A stretch of DNA of 64,000 nucleotides from Clostridium sp. KNHs205 (GTDB lineage Bacteria > Bacillota > Clostridia > Lachnospirales > Lachnospiraceae): assembly GCF_000702945.1 (NCBI RefSeq), contig NZ_JNLE01000003.1, positions 1,721,501-1,785,500 of the forward strand, given 5' to 3'. Positions within the stretch are counted from its first letter, which is position 1; each line of letters starts with the position of its first letter. The translations under genes and the position numbers were made by a program. Shown here one piece after another: positions 56,389 through 64,000 of this stretch. The notes under the pieces are model-generated. The model saw nothing but the letters and a program-made list of their open reading frames with translations, did no database searches and was not told the origin of the DNA.

Positions 56389-56414
56389 TCCGGCGGCCCT
56401 GGATGGCTGCCGGA
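56389..56414 (+). other. Intercistronic hairpin between binding protein and permeases
   Basis: TCCGGCGGCC and GGCTGCCGGA pair over 10 positions (one G-U) with a 6-base loop; only TTTA follows. It repeats the arrangement at 39915 in another operon. Confidence 0.6.
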
Positions 56415-56472
56415 TTTACAGTAAGGCGGCAGGAAGAGATACCTGTGCATTCATCGAAGGAGGCTGATAATA

Positions 56473-57396
56473 ATGGCAGTAATGAAAGATCCCGCCGGAA
56501 AAAGGAAAATCCCGCGAAATGTCCTGAATGAATGGAAGTGGGCATATATCATGGTTGCACCTACGATAATCGGTTTATTCATTTTAAATATTATTCCAAT
56601 CTTACAGACTGTGTATTTGAGTTTTTTTAAAAGCGGAGCCTTTGGAAAAGGAAATATATTTATTGGATTTCAGAATTATAGAGACATGTTTTCTGATATA
56701 CAGACCTGGTATGCTGTACGTAATACACTTGCCTATACCTGTTTGGTGGTACCATTTACAATCGCAATCGCATTGTTGGCTGCGGTCGTACTGAATATGA
56801 AAATAAGAGGGAAGGGTATTTACAGAACCATATACTTTGTACCGATGGTAGCTGCACCAGCCGCAGTGACAATGGTGTGGAGATGGTTATACAATTATCA
56901 GTTCGGGTTTCTTAATCATATACTTTATAACCTGGGACTTGGAAAGGTAAAATGGACGGAAGGGCCGGAAATAGCATTGATTTCAATCGCTGTCATCGGT
57001 ATCTGGAGTACCATTGGCTATTGCATGGTTATCCTGTTGGCAGGGCTTCAGGAGATACCGGGAGATTTCTATGAAGCAAGTGATATTGATGGGGCATCGA
57101 ACGTTAATCAGTTCCTGCATATTACACTTCCTTTAGTATCGCCAACCTTATTCTTTGTGGCAGTTACCAGTGTAATATCCTCAATGCAGGTATTTGATGT
57201 GATCTTTATGATGATAGATGTTGCAAATCCTGCCTATAACCGTACCGTTTCACTGGTTTATTTATTTTATAATAATTCCTTTAAATACAGTAATAAGGGT
57301 TATGGCTCGGCAATTGTTGTACTGCTGCTGGTTATTATCATGATTATTACTGTGCTGCAGATGAAAGCACAGAAGAAGTGGGTCAGCTATATGTAA
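56473..57396 (+). CDS. MsmF-like sugar ABC transporter permease
   Basis: A 307-residue permease with six predicted membrane segments. First segment AYIMVAPTIIGLFILNIIPI, loop FIGFQNYRDMFSD, EAA loop FYEASDIDGASNVNQFLHIT. These are marks of the MalF/UgpA branch. GAAGGAGGCTG precedes the ATG. It pairs with the permease 35 bases downstream. Confidence 0.92.
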   Translation: MAVMKDPAGKRKIPRNVLNEWKWAYIMVAPTIIGLFILNIIPILQTVYLSFFKSGAFGKGNIFIGFQNYRDMFSDIQTWYAVRNTLAYTCLVVPFTIAIALLAAVVLNMKIRGKGIYRTIYFVPMVAAPAAVTMVWRWLYNYQFGFLNHILYNLGLGKVKWTEGPEIALISIAVIGIWSTIGYCMVILLAGLQEIPGDFYEASDIDGASNVNQFLHITLPLVSPTLFFVAVTSVISSMQVFDVIFMMIDVANPAYNRTVSLVYLFYNNSFKYSNKGYGSAIVVLLLVIIMIITVLQMKAQKKWVSYM

Positions 57397-57431
57397 GACA
57401 GAAGTCTTTTTGGTGACGGAATGGAGTGGTT

Positions 57432-58262
57432 ATGAAAATAAAAAATATAAAATCAGGTGTCATACTGCATATCTTATTGACAGCAGGTGCTATTATAATG
57501 CTATTTCCTTTTCTATGGATGGTTCTGACCTCCTTAAAGTCCGTAACGGAGTCTACTTCCATGAATCCCTACGTGTATTTTCCAAAAGTGCCTCAATGGG
57601 ACAACTATAAGGCTGTATGGATGAATAATAATTTTCTCCGTCTGTACTTTAACACCTTTACAATGATGCTGCTCCGTGTCCTTTGTGCGGTATTTTTTTC
57701 TGCTATGGCAGCCTACGCCTTTGCAAGGCTTAATTTCCCGGGAAAAAACTTTCTTTTTGGAATTGTGCTCTTTCAGATGATGGTGCCGGTACAGATCTTT
57801 GTAATTCCACAGTATTTAATGGTGGATTTCTTAAAGTTGCGTAATACCATATTTGCACTTGTATTTCCGGGGCTTGTTAGTGCCTTTGGAACCTTCCTGC
57901 TTCGGCAGTTTTTTCTTGGACTGCCAAAGGAACTGGAGGAGTCTGCAAGACTGGACGGGTGCAATATCTGGAAGACTTTCTGGAAGATTATGCTTCCTTT
58001 GACCAAATCAGGCCTGGTTGCCCTTGCAATCTTCACCGCCCTTTTTGCCTTTAAGGATTTAATGTGGCCTTTAATCGTAAATAATCAGGAGAATTCAGCC
58101 ACTTTATCTTCAGCGCTTTCAAAGATACAGAGTGCTTATTCTGTTAAATATCCTGAATTGATGGCATCCTCGGTACTGGCTATCTGGCCTATGATGCTGC
58201 TCTACATCATATTCCAAAGGCAGTTTATTGAAGGGATTGCGACCAGCGGCGGCAAACTTTAA
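57432..58262 (+). CDS. MsmG-like sugar ABC transporter permease
   Basis: A 276-residue permease of the MalG/UgpE branch: LHILLTAGAIIMLFPFLWMV first segment, YAFARLNFPGKNFLF, EAA loop LEESARLDGCNIWKTFWKIM, end RQFIEGIATSGGKL. ATG 57432 is preferred; GTG 57426 two codons earlier lies inside the weak GGAG ribosome site. Its stop is followed 37 bases later by the GH36 start, so the operon is tight. Confidence 0.9.
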   Translation: MKIKNIKSGVILHILLTAGAIIMLFPFLWMVLTSLKSVTESTSMNPYVYFPKVPQWDNYKAVWMNNNFLRLYFNTFTMMLLRVLCAVFFSAMAAYAFARLNFPGKNFLFGIVLFQMMVPVQIFVIPQYLMVDFLKLRNTIFALVFPGLVSAFGTFLLRQFFLGLPKELEESARLDGCNIWKTFWKIMLPLTKSGLVALAIFTALFAFKDLMWPLIVNNQENSATLSSALSKIQSAYSVKYPELMASSVLAIWPMMLLYIIFQRQFIEGIATSGGKL

Positions 58263-58299
58263 GAAGTGCACCAACTATCCAAATCAGGAGGAAAAACAT

Positions 58300-60495
58300 T
58301 TGGCCATTACATATTACGAACAGGATAAGCGATTTATATTATACACGGAGAATACCTCCTATCATATAAAGGTCGGACCCTATGATACCCTGCTCCACCT
58401 GTATTACGGAAAAAAGGTAGACGGGAATCTGGATTATCTGATAAGGAGGATGGACAGAAGCCATTGCGGCAATCCCAATGAAGCTGAAAGAGACAGAACT
58501 TTTTCACTGGACACCCAGCTGCAGGAATATTCTGCCTTTGGAATGGGAGATTACAGAATCTCCTGTCTGGAGGTTCTGAATGAGGATGGAAGCTGTGCCG
58601 TTGACCTTCGATATAAAGCCCACAGCATAAGAAAAGGAAAATATCATCTTCCGGGGCTTCCGGCGGTTTATGAGACGGAGGAGATTACGGCGCATACCCT
58701 TGTCATAACCTGCGAGGATGAGGTATCAAAGCTTGAGGTTGAGTTATATTATGGAGTAATAGAGGAGTACGATGTTATTACCCGTGCGGTTAAAATACGA
58801 AACAAAGGCAGAGACTGTATAAAGCTTACAAAAGCCTTATCGACCTGCTTAGAGTTTCCCAATAACCACTTCGATCTTATTCACTTTTATGGAAAACACT
58901 CCCAGGAGAGAGAATTTGAGCGGACACCGGTTGGTCATGCCAAGCTGTCGGTGGAGAGTATGCGGGGGTTGAGCAGCCATCAGCATAATCCCTTTGTCAT
59001 ACTGGCAGACAGGTCAGCAACGGAGACAAACGGTGAATGCTATGGCATATCCTTTTTATACAGCGGGAATTTCCAGGCACAGGTGGAAGTTGACCAGATT
59101 GGGCAGACCCGTTTTGCAATGGGAATACATCCTGTTTTTTTTCGGTATGAGATAGGGCCAGGTGAGGAATTTGTTACACCTGAGGCAGCGATGAGTTATT
59201 CCTTTGAGGGGCTGCAGAAGGTGTCCCATAACTTTCATAAACTCATTCGCAATAATATCTGCAGGGGCAGCTTTAAGAATAAAAGAAGACCTATACTGAT
59301 TAATAACTGGGAGGCTACCTATTTTGATTTTAATACCGAGAAACTGGTGCGAATTGCAGAGGAAGCAGCAGAGCTTGGGATTGAGATGCTGGTTATGGAT
59401 GACGGCTGGTTTGGTAATCGAAAGGATGACTATTCGGGACTGGGAGACTGGAAGGTTAATACAGAGAAGCTTGGAACCTCCTTAAAGGAACTTGCAGACA
59501 GAGTGAATGCTACCGGTTTAAAATTTGGAATCTGGTTCGAACCGGAAATGGTAAATGAAGACAGTGACCTGTTCAGACAGCATCCGGACTGGTGCCTGCA
59601 GATACCGGGAAGACCAAAAACCAGGTGCAGATACCAGCTGGTACTTGATTTAACAAGGCAGGATGTCAGGGATTATATTTATGATTCCATCGCTGCTGTC
59701 ATAGACAGTGCGAAGGTTGAATATATCAAGTGGGATTTTAACAGAAGCATCGCGGAAGCCTGGTCTGCACTGAAAGGTAAAGAACACCAGGGACAGGTAT
59801 TCCATGATTATATATTGGGACTGTACAAAGTCTTGGAACGGCTGACTGGAGATTATAAAGAGGTTTTATTTGAGGGGTGTTCCAGTGGAGGAGGACGCTT
59901 TGATACGGGCATGCTTTACTATATGCCTCAGATTTGGTGTTCCGATAATACAGATGCTTATGACAGACTTAAGATCCAGTACGGCACTTCCTTTGGATAC
60001 CCTATCAGTGCAGTGGGAAGCCATGTATCTGCCGTTCCCAATCATCAGACAGGCAGAGCCACTCCTTTTCGTACCAGAGGTATTGTGGCTATGGCAGGTA
60101 CTTTTGGTTATGAACTGGATGTAAACCTATTGTCTCTGGAAGAGAAGAGTGATATCAGGGAACAGGTAGAAATATACAAACAGAATTATGAGTTAATACA
60201 GGCGGGTGAATACTACCGCCTGTCCAGCCCTTATGAAAACAACGAATTTACATCCTGGCAGTTCGTTTCTGACGATAGAACCAGGAGTCTTCTCAGTGTT
60301 GTTTTCCACCAAAGCCATGGCAATCCCAATTTTTATACGGTTTTGCTTCGGGGGCTGAAAGAAATGGCACTCTATCGAATTAGCGGAAGAGATAAACTGT
60401 ACAGCGGTGCAGCACTTATGAATGCCGGGTTCGATTTACCTAATCCCTGGGGAGACTATCAAGCCTTTCAGTATGAAATTAAGGAAGAAATCTAA
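58300..60495 (+). CDS. GH36 alpha-galactosidase
   Basis: A 731-residue cytoplasmic enzyme that removes alpha-galactose from raffinose-type sugars or galactomannan oligomers. TTG 58300 is chosen because CAGGAGGAAAA lies just before it and the product then starts as the family does; a frame from 58228 would overlap the permease gene. The TIM barrel has MDDGWFGNR, IKWDFNRS with nucleophile Asp 479, and CSSGGGRFD plus CSDNTDAYDR with acid Asp 549, matching Asp 478 and 548 of Geobacillus AgaA. It completes the transport operon. Confidence 0.93.
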   Translation: MAITYYEQDKRFILYTENTSYHIKVGPYDTLLHLYYGKKVDGNLDYLIRRMDRSHCGNPNEAERDRTFSLDTQLQEYSAFGMGDYRISCLEVLNEDGSCAVDLRYKAHSIRKGKYHLPGLPAVYETEEITAHTLVITCEDEVSKLEVELYYGVIEEYDVITRAVKIRNKGRDCIKLTKALSTCLEFPNNHFDLIHFYGKHSQEREFERTPVGHAKLSVESMRGLSSHQHNPFVILADRSATETNGECYGISFLYSGNFQAQVEVDQIGQTRFAMGIHPVFFRYEIGPGEEFVTPEAAMSYSFEGLQKVSHNFHKLIRNNICRGSFKNKRRPILINNWEATYFDFNTEKLVRIAEEAAELGIEMLVMDDGWFGNRKDDYSGLGDWKVNTEKLGTSLKELADRVNATGLKFGIWFEPEMVNEDSDLFRQHPDWCLQIPGRPKTRCRYQLVLDLTRQDVRDYIYDSIAAVIDSAKVEYIKWDFNRSIAEAWSALKGKEHQGQVFHDYILGLYKVLERLTGDYKEVLFEGCSSGGGRFDTGMLYYMPQIWCSDNTDAYDRLKIQYGTSFGYPISAVGSHVSAVPNHQTGRATPFRTRGIVAMAGTFGYELDVNLLSLEEKSDIREQVEIYKQNYELIQAGEYYRLSSPYENNEFTSWQFVSDDRTRSLLSVVFHQSHGNPNFYTVLLRGLKEMALYRISGRDKLYSGAALMNAGFDLPNPWGDYQAFQYEIKEEI

Positions 60496-60570
60496 TACAT
60501 GCTGATCAAAGGGAATTAGATTTATTAGCAACAAGAAAGACTAATTTAAGAACACGAAAGCGTTGACAGC

Positions 60571-60644
60571 AGAGGTGCTGTAAAGATTGGCAGGCCGGAG
60601 AAATCATGAGTTTCCTCCGGTCTGTCAGTCTATACAGCACCTCT
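60571..60644. terminator. Two-way terminator between GH36 and AraC regulator
   Basis: A long, nearly continuous hairpin: outer AGAGGTGCTGTA / TACAGCACCTCT and inner GGCAGGCCGGAG / CTCCGGTCTGTC around ATCATGAG. It overlaps the stop of the convergent AraC gene. The T-runs are short. Confidence 0.75.
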
Positions 60645-61542
60645 ATAACCTGTTCTGTGTGTCCTTATCTGAAATATCAAGACTTTCGGTTGTACTGCGG
60701 TATTTCTTCGGATTGATTCCATAAATCTTCTTAAAAGCCTTGGAGAAGTTCAAGGCATCATCATATCCAACCTTATAGGCAATCTCTCCCACCGGCAGCA
60801 TCGTATTTTTTAGAAGAATGCTTGCCTGATTCATACGGTAATTCAAAATATATTCCTGAGGGGACATATTCAGGACACTCTTAAAGCAATTAGTCAGATA
60901 GGAACGGTTAATACCGATATAATCTGCTATACTTTGTACTTTTAAATTACCGGAGAAATTGTGCTCTATGTATTCCAGAGTATGTTCAACATACACTTGA
61001 TAGGAATAATCATGAACCTCTTCTGCGTTCTCAAGGCTCTGCTGGCTTTGAATCAGATATGAAATAAACTGATAGAGATAACCCTCTCTTGCAAAATCAT
61101 TGGAAAAGGTCAGCTGACTGGAAGCAAGCATACCGTTAACACAGGTAACGAAAGGCTCGGTATTTTTGATGGGTACTATCAGATTATCTTTCGAAAAGTG
61201 GGCGTGCTTTAAAGCTGCCTCTGCTTTGATTCCGTTAAAACCTACCCATACATAAGTCCAGGGGTCATCTATACTGGCCTCGTAATAGGTAGTGGCACCG
61301 GGGAGGATTAGAAAAGCGGTGTCAGGACCGATTTCATAGGTTTTGCTGCCGACGGTATAATAACCTCTGCCATTTAATACGATGTGGATTAAATACTCCT
61401 TTCTTATTTCAGGGCCGTAAGCATGCCCGGCACAGCATATCTGTGAGCCGCAATAGCATAGATACAAATCCATGGATGCTTTTTTCAGATATTCCAGACA
61501 TTTATAACGGGCTGAATCCGTATATTTTACATTTGTTGGCAT
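60643..61542 (-). CDS. MsmR/RafR-like AraC-family regulator
   Basis: A 299-residue regulator. N-terminal cupin with EYLIHIVLNGRGYYTVGSKT and FLILPGATTYYEASIDDPWT, as in the MsmR branch that controls raffinose/melibiose operons. C-terminal helix-turn-helix motifs VQSIADYIGINRSYLTNCFK and VGEIAYKVGYDDALNFSKAF, ending INPKKYR. Convergent with GH36 and divergent from the secreted enzyme at 61969. AAAGGG lies about 12 bases before the ATG. It probably activates the galactoside operon and perhaps the genes on its other side, which share an upstream motif. Confidence 0.9.
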   Translation of the reverse strand: MPTNVKYTDSARYKCLEYLKKASMDLYLCYCGSQICCAGHAYGPEIRKEYLIHIVLNGRGYYTVGSKTYEIGPDTAFLILPGATTYYEASIDDPWTYVWVGFNGIKAEAALKHAHFSKDNLIVPIKNTEPFVTCVNGMLASSQLTFSNDFAREGYLYQFISYLIQSQQSLENAEEVHDYSYQVYVEHTLEYIEHNFSGNLKVQSIADYIGINRSYLTNCFKSVLNMSPQEYILNYRMNQASILLKNTMLPVGEIAYKVGYDDALNFSKAFKKIYGINPKKYRSTTESLDISDKDTQNRL

Positions 61543-61968
61543 TTATAGAAGACCCTTTCTTTAACCCATAAGAGGTGTGTGGTTTTGATACGTTAATGGT
61601 AGCAAATATGAAATAATTTGTCCATACGAATTTCTAATTACAATTTTGTGCAAAGTGCATAAAAAAAGTTTCGACAACACATTTAAACATATAAATATTA
61701 CAATAAACCATACCGGAAAATGAAGGATGGTGTTATGCTTATAACAGTGAAATATACGCTTTGGTAAGGAGTACGGAGGTTTATCAGGAAAACCTGAAGG
61801 AGGCTGATCAGGAAAACGGAAGTAAAAAGCTGGGGGAATGAAATGAGTTTACTCTTTTATAGAAATATGGAAGGAAAGGAGGAAGTAATTGAGGGATAAA
61901 AAGAGTGTAAACAAGAATTTCAGAAGGTAAAACAAAGAGAAGGTAAAAAAATTTGAGGAGGTAGATCT
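61543..61968. other. 426-base divergent intergenic region
   Basis: It holds motif copy 2 (61678-61704). An 18-codon frame (from 61842, ATGAGTTTACTC) ends just before the next gene's leader; it lacks a clear ribosome site and is not called. AGGAGGTAG lies before ATG 61969. Confidence 0.5.
61678..61704 (+). promoter_or_regulatory. Shared upstream motif, copy 2 (candidate AraC-regulator site)
   Basis: CACATTTAAACATATAAATATTACAAT; matches the motif at 54941. It lies about 135 bases upstream of the AraC gene and 265 bases before the secreted enzyme gene. Confidence 0.45.
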
Positions 61969-63696
61969 ATGAATAAGGTAAAAAAGATATTGGCTTTTAC
62001 ACTTAGCATTCTGCTGTTACTTACCATGATTCCGGAGATTCCGGTATTAGCCGCTTATTCAATGACAGTAGATTGCGCAAATGTATTAAGGGGTGTGACA
62101 CACTGTGCAAATGGTTCTCTTTATGGGGTTACGGAGAGCATACCGGCAGATGTTAACGGGCTTATAGCACCGTTAAGCCCTTATGTACTGAGGAATCCCG
62201 CCAGAGGAAGTGCAGGAAACCAGCATGCTTTTGGGGATGCTATTCTTGTTTCTGCTAAATTAGCTTCGGTGCCAGGTGCGAAGGTATCCATTGATCTGGC
62301 AGATATGCTGCCGGGATGGCCGTATAAATGGCCCGGTATGACGAGCTGGCTGAATCAGGTAAAATCTTTTATAGCTGATAAGAAAGCCTCCGGACGCGAT
62401 AATTTCTATGGATATGAGATTTGGAACGAACCGGATGGTACCTGGAATTCTGCCAACGGAACCTTTCATGACATGTGGAAGCAGACCTATGATGTTATAC
62501 GGGCCAATGATCCCGGAGCGAAAATAATTGGTCCCTGTGACAGCTTTTACAGTCGTACCAGATTGAGCAGTTTTTTAAGCTTTTGTAAGAGCAATAATTG
62601 TATGCCTGATATTATGAGCTGGCATGAGCTTGGAGGCGGTGCAGAAGCGGTATCACCCCATTTAAGGGATTACAGAGCGTTGGAAGCTTCCCTTGGAATC
62701 AGTGCACTGCCCATTAGTATCAATGAATACTGTGACCCGGATCATAGTCTGGAAGGGCAGCCCGGATCCTCGGCACGTTATATTGCAAAATTTGAACGAT
62801 ATAAAGTAGAGAGCGCTTGTATTTCCTGGTGGTTCGTTCCTTCTCCCGGAAGGCTGGGCAGTCTTCTTGCAACCAATACACAAAAAGGAGCCGGTTGGTA
62901 TTTCTATAAATGGTATGGTGATATGAGCGGAAATATGGTATCTGTTACACCGCCTAACGACGACAGTAATCTGGTAGACGGAGCAGCCTGCGTAGATTCC
63001 AGCGCCAGGTATATCAGCTTTATTTTTGGCGGACCAAATGACGGAACTATAAATACAACCATTAAGAATATCCCAGCCTTTATAGGTTCTACGGCGTCCG
63101 TTAAGATTGAAAAGATTGACTGGGTAAGTAAGGATACCGTATCAAACGGTACTACTACCATATCTAATTCCAATTATTCCGTGGTAAATGGACAGATATC
63201 AGTAAGCTTGTCAGGCTGTAACAACAGCTCGGGATACCGGATATATATAACGCCGGGAAGCGGAGGTATTCTATCGGGAGGAACCTATAAACTGATTAAC
63301 CGTAACAGCGGCAAGGCACTGGATGTGAAGGAAAGTTCGACAGCCAACGGAGCAGATGTTATCCAATGGAGTGCAGGCAGCGGAAATAATCAGAAATGGG
63401 TAATCACGAATATGGGTAACGGCTATAAGCTTATAAATGTCAACAGCCAAAAAGCGCTGGATGTTTATAACAACTCTACTGCGGAAGGTGCGGATGTAAT
63501 CCAATGGACAGATAGCGGGCAGAACAACCAGAGATGGAACCTGATTGATTTGGGAAATGGTTACTATAATGTAGTAAATGTAAACAGCGGTAAGCTGTTG
63601 GATGTAGACAGGGGGTCCCTGGCAGACGGAGGAAATGTATTACAATGGAGCAATAACGGGGGTTATAATCAGCAATGGCAGATTATTGCTCCTTGA
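61969..63696 (+). CDS. Secreted clan GH-A glycoside hydrolase with C-terminal ricin-type (CBM13) domain
   Basis: A 575-residue protein with a cleaved signal peptide (ending VLAAYS). Residues about 35-320 form a TIM-barrel enzyme with GYEIWNEPDGTW (acid/base Glu 154) and PISINEYCDP (likely nucleophile Glu 253), the clan GH-A pattern; GH39-like families are closest in feel, but the family is not certain. A beta-sandwich follows (about 330-430), then a ricin-type trefoil with three QxW repeats (NNQKWVI, NNQRWNL, YNQQWQI). GAGGAGGTAG precedes the ATG. Substrate unknown; hemicellulose is likely from its neighbours. Confidence 0.8.
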   Translation: MNKVKKILAFTLSILLLLTMIPEIPVLAAYSMTVDCANVLRGVTHCANGSLYGVTESIPADVNGLIAPLSPYVLRNPARGSAGNQHAFGDAILVSAKLASVPGAKVSIDLADMLPGWPYKWPGMTSWLNQVKSFIADKKASGRDNFYGYEIWNEPDGTWNSANGTFHDMWKQTYDVIRANDPGAKIIGPCDSFYSRTRLSSFLSFCKSNNCMPDIMSWHELGGGAEAVSPHLRDYRALEASLGISALPISINEYCDPDHSLEGQPGSSARYIAKFERYKVESACISWWFVPSPGRLGSLLATNTQKGAGWYFYKWYGDMSGNMVSVTPPNDDSNLVDGAACVDSSARYISFIFGGPNDGTINTTIKNIPAFIGSTASVKIEKIDWVSKDTVSNGTTTISNSNYSVVNGQISVSLSGCNNSSGYRIYITPGSGGILSGGTYKLINRNSGKALDVKESSTANGADVIQWSAGSGNNQKWVITNMGNGYKLINVNSQKALDVYNNSTAEGADVIQWTDSGQNNQRWNLIDLGNGYYNVVNVNSGKLLDVDRGSLADGGNVLQWSNNGGYNQQWQIIAP

Positions 63697-63844
63697 TAGA
63701 AGTAGTGTATTTGACTGTATAACTGTTACAGCTCAGTAGCTTAACACGGGGAGTGAGTTGAAAGACTCAATTGTGTAAGTGTAAAGTGGCAGGGAATCTG
63801 AAAGCCCGAAACAGGGAGAATAAAATTAATAAGGAGATGGGAAA

Positions 63845-64000
63845 ATGAAGTTACCTATTAAAAAAATAATAAGTGGGATACTAATCGGTATAATGTTACT
63901 GTCATTGCTAATTACGGTACCGGAACCGACGAATGTATTGGCGGCAAGTGATGTAACAATTAATTTAGCCTCAGAAAAACAACTGATCCGGGGGTTTGGA
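63845..64000 (+). CDS. GH30-type glucuronoxylanase, 3' end outside window
   Basis: AAGGAGATGGG precedes ATG 63845. The 52 visible residues hold a signal peptide (basic KLPIKKI, a hydrophobic stretch, cleavage near VLAAS) and the mature start DVTINLASEKQLIRGFG. This start is very like XynC-type GH30_8 xylanases, which cut xylan next to glucuronic acid side chains. The catalytic residues lie beyond the window, so a neighbouring GH-A family remains possible. It is next to the ricin-domain enzyme and may share its regulation. Confidence 0.7.
   Translation, partial: MKLPIKKIISGILIGIMLLSLLITVPEPTNVLAASDVTINLASEKQLIRGFG

Noticed and set aside
60555..60568. cre-like CGAAAGCGTTGACA
   Set aside because: It resembles a CcpA site but lies between two convergent genes, where no promoter is expected.

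Overview
The window looks like the chromosome of a plant-fibre-fermenting Clostridia bacterium, most likely a Lachnospiraceae of the Anaerocolumna/Lachnoclostridium type. The reasons are moderate GC, strong AGGAGG ribosome sites, many glycoside hydrolases and LplABC-type sugar ABC transporters, YesM/YesN-type two-component regulation, AraC and LacI regulators beside each sugar operon, and lipoprotein (not sortase or cellulosome) anchoring. The genus is an inference. No rRNA, tRNA, CRISPR array, phage or intact transposase gene was seen.

Layout. 1-5390: tail of a large DUF5696-like protein, two sugar permeases and a substrate-binding lipoprotein. 5543-11162: xylan block with a surface GH10 xylanase, cytoplasmic GH43 beta-xylosidase, surface SGNH esterase and GH8 reducing-end exo-oligoxylanase. 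11367-19297: a MacAB/FtsX-like export system with three different adaptor proteins, one 944-residue permease and two ATPases. 19458-27396: GH95, a feruloyl-esterase-like lipoprotein, an AraC regulator on the minus strand, and two GH43 enzymes. 27430-31019: histidine kinase and AraC-type response regulator. 31020-32078: about 1 kb without genes, holding a 211-bp palindrome and an 18-unit degenerate tandem repeat. 32079-36288: Gfo/Idh/MocA oxidoreductases, a ThuA-like protein and a divergent AraC regulator. 36808-43449: intracellular GH10, an LplABC-type transporter and GH39 beta-xylosidase. 43717-52639: two paralogous LacI regulators bracketing a sucrose/fructan operon (permeases, binding protein, GH32, fructokinase). 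53050-54645: secreted CBM3-CE2 esterase (minus). 55044-61542: raffinose/galactoside operon (binding protein, two permeases, GH36 alpha-galactosidase) with a convergent MsmR/RafR-like AraC regulator. 61969-64000: secreted clan GH-A enzyme with a ricin-type domain, then the start of a GH30-type glucuronoxylanase cut by the window edge.

How it works together. The gene set can take branched, acylated arabinoxylan from the cell surface to pentoses. Membrane-tethered GH10, esterases and a CBM6-bearing GH43 cut and debranch it outside, ABC transporters import oligomers, and cytoplasmic GH8, GH10, GH39 and GH43 enzymes finish hydrolysis. Sucrose and raffinose-type sugars have separate transporter, hydrolase and regulator modules. 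Regulation appears local, with one regulator per module, and several shared candidate operators or repeated intergenic elements can be seen directly.
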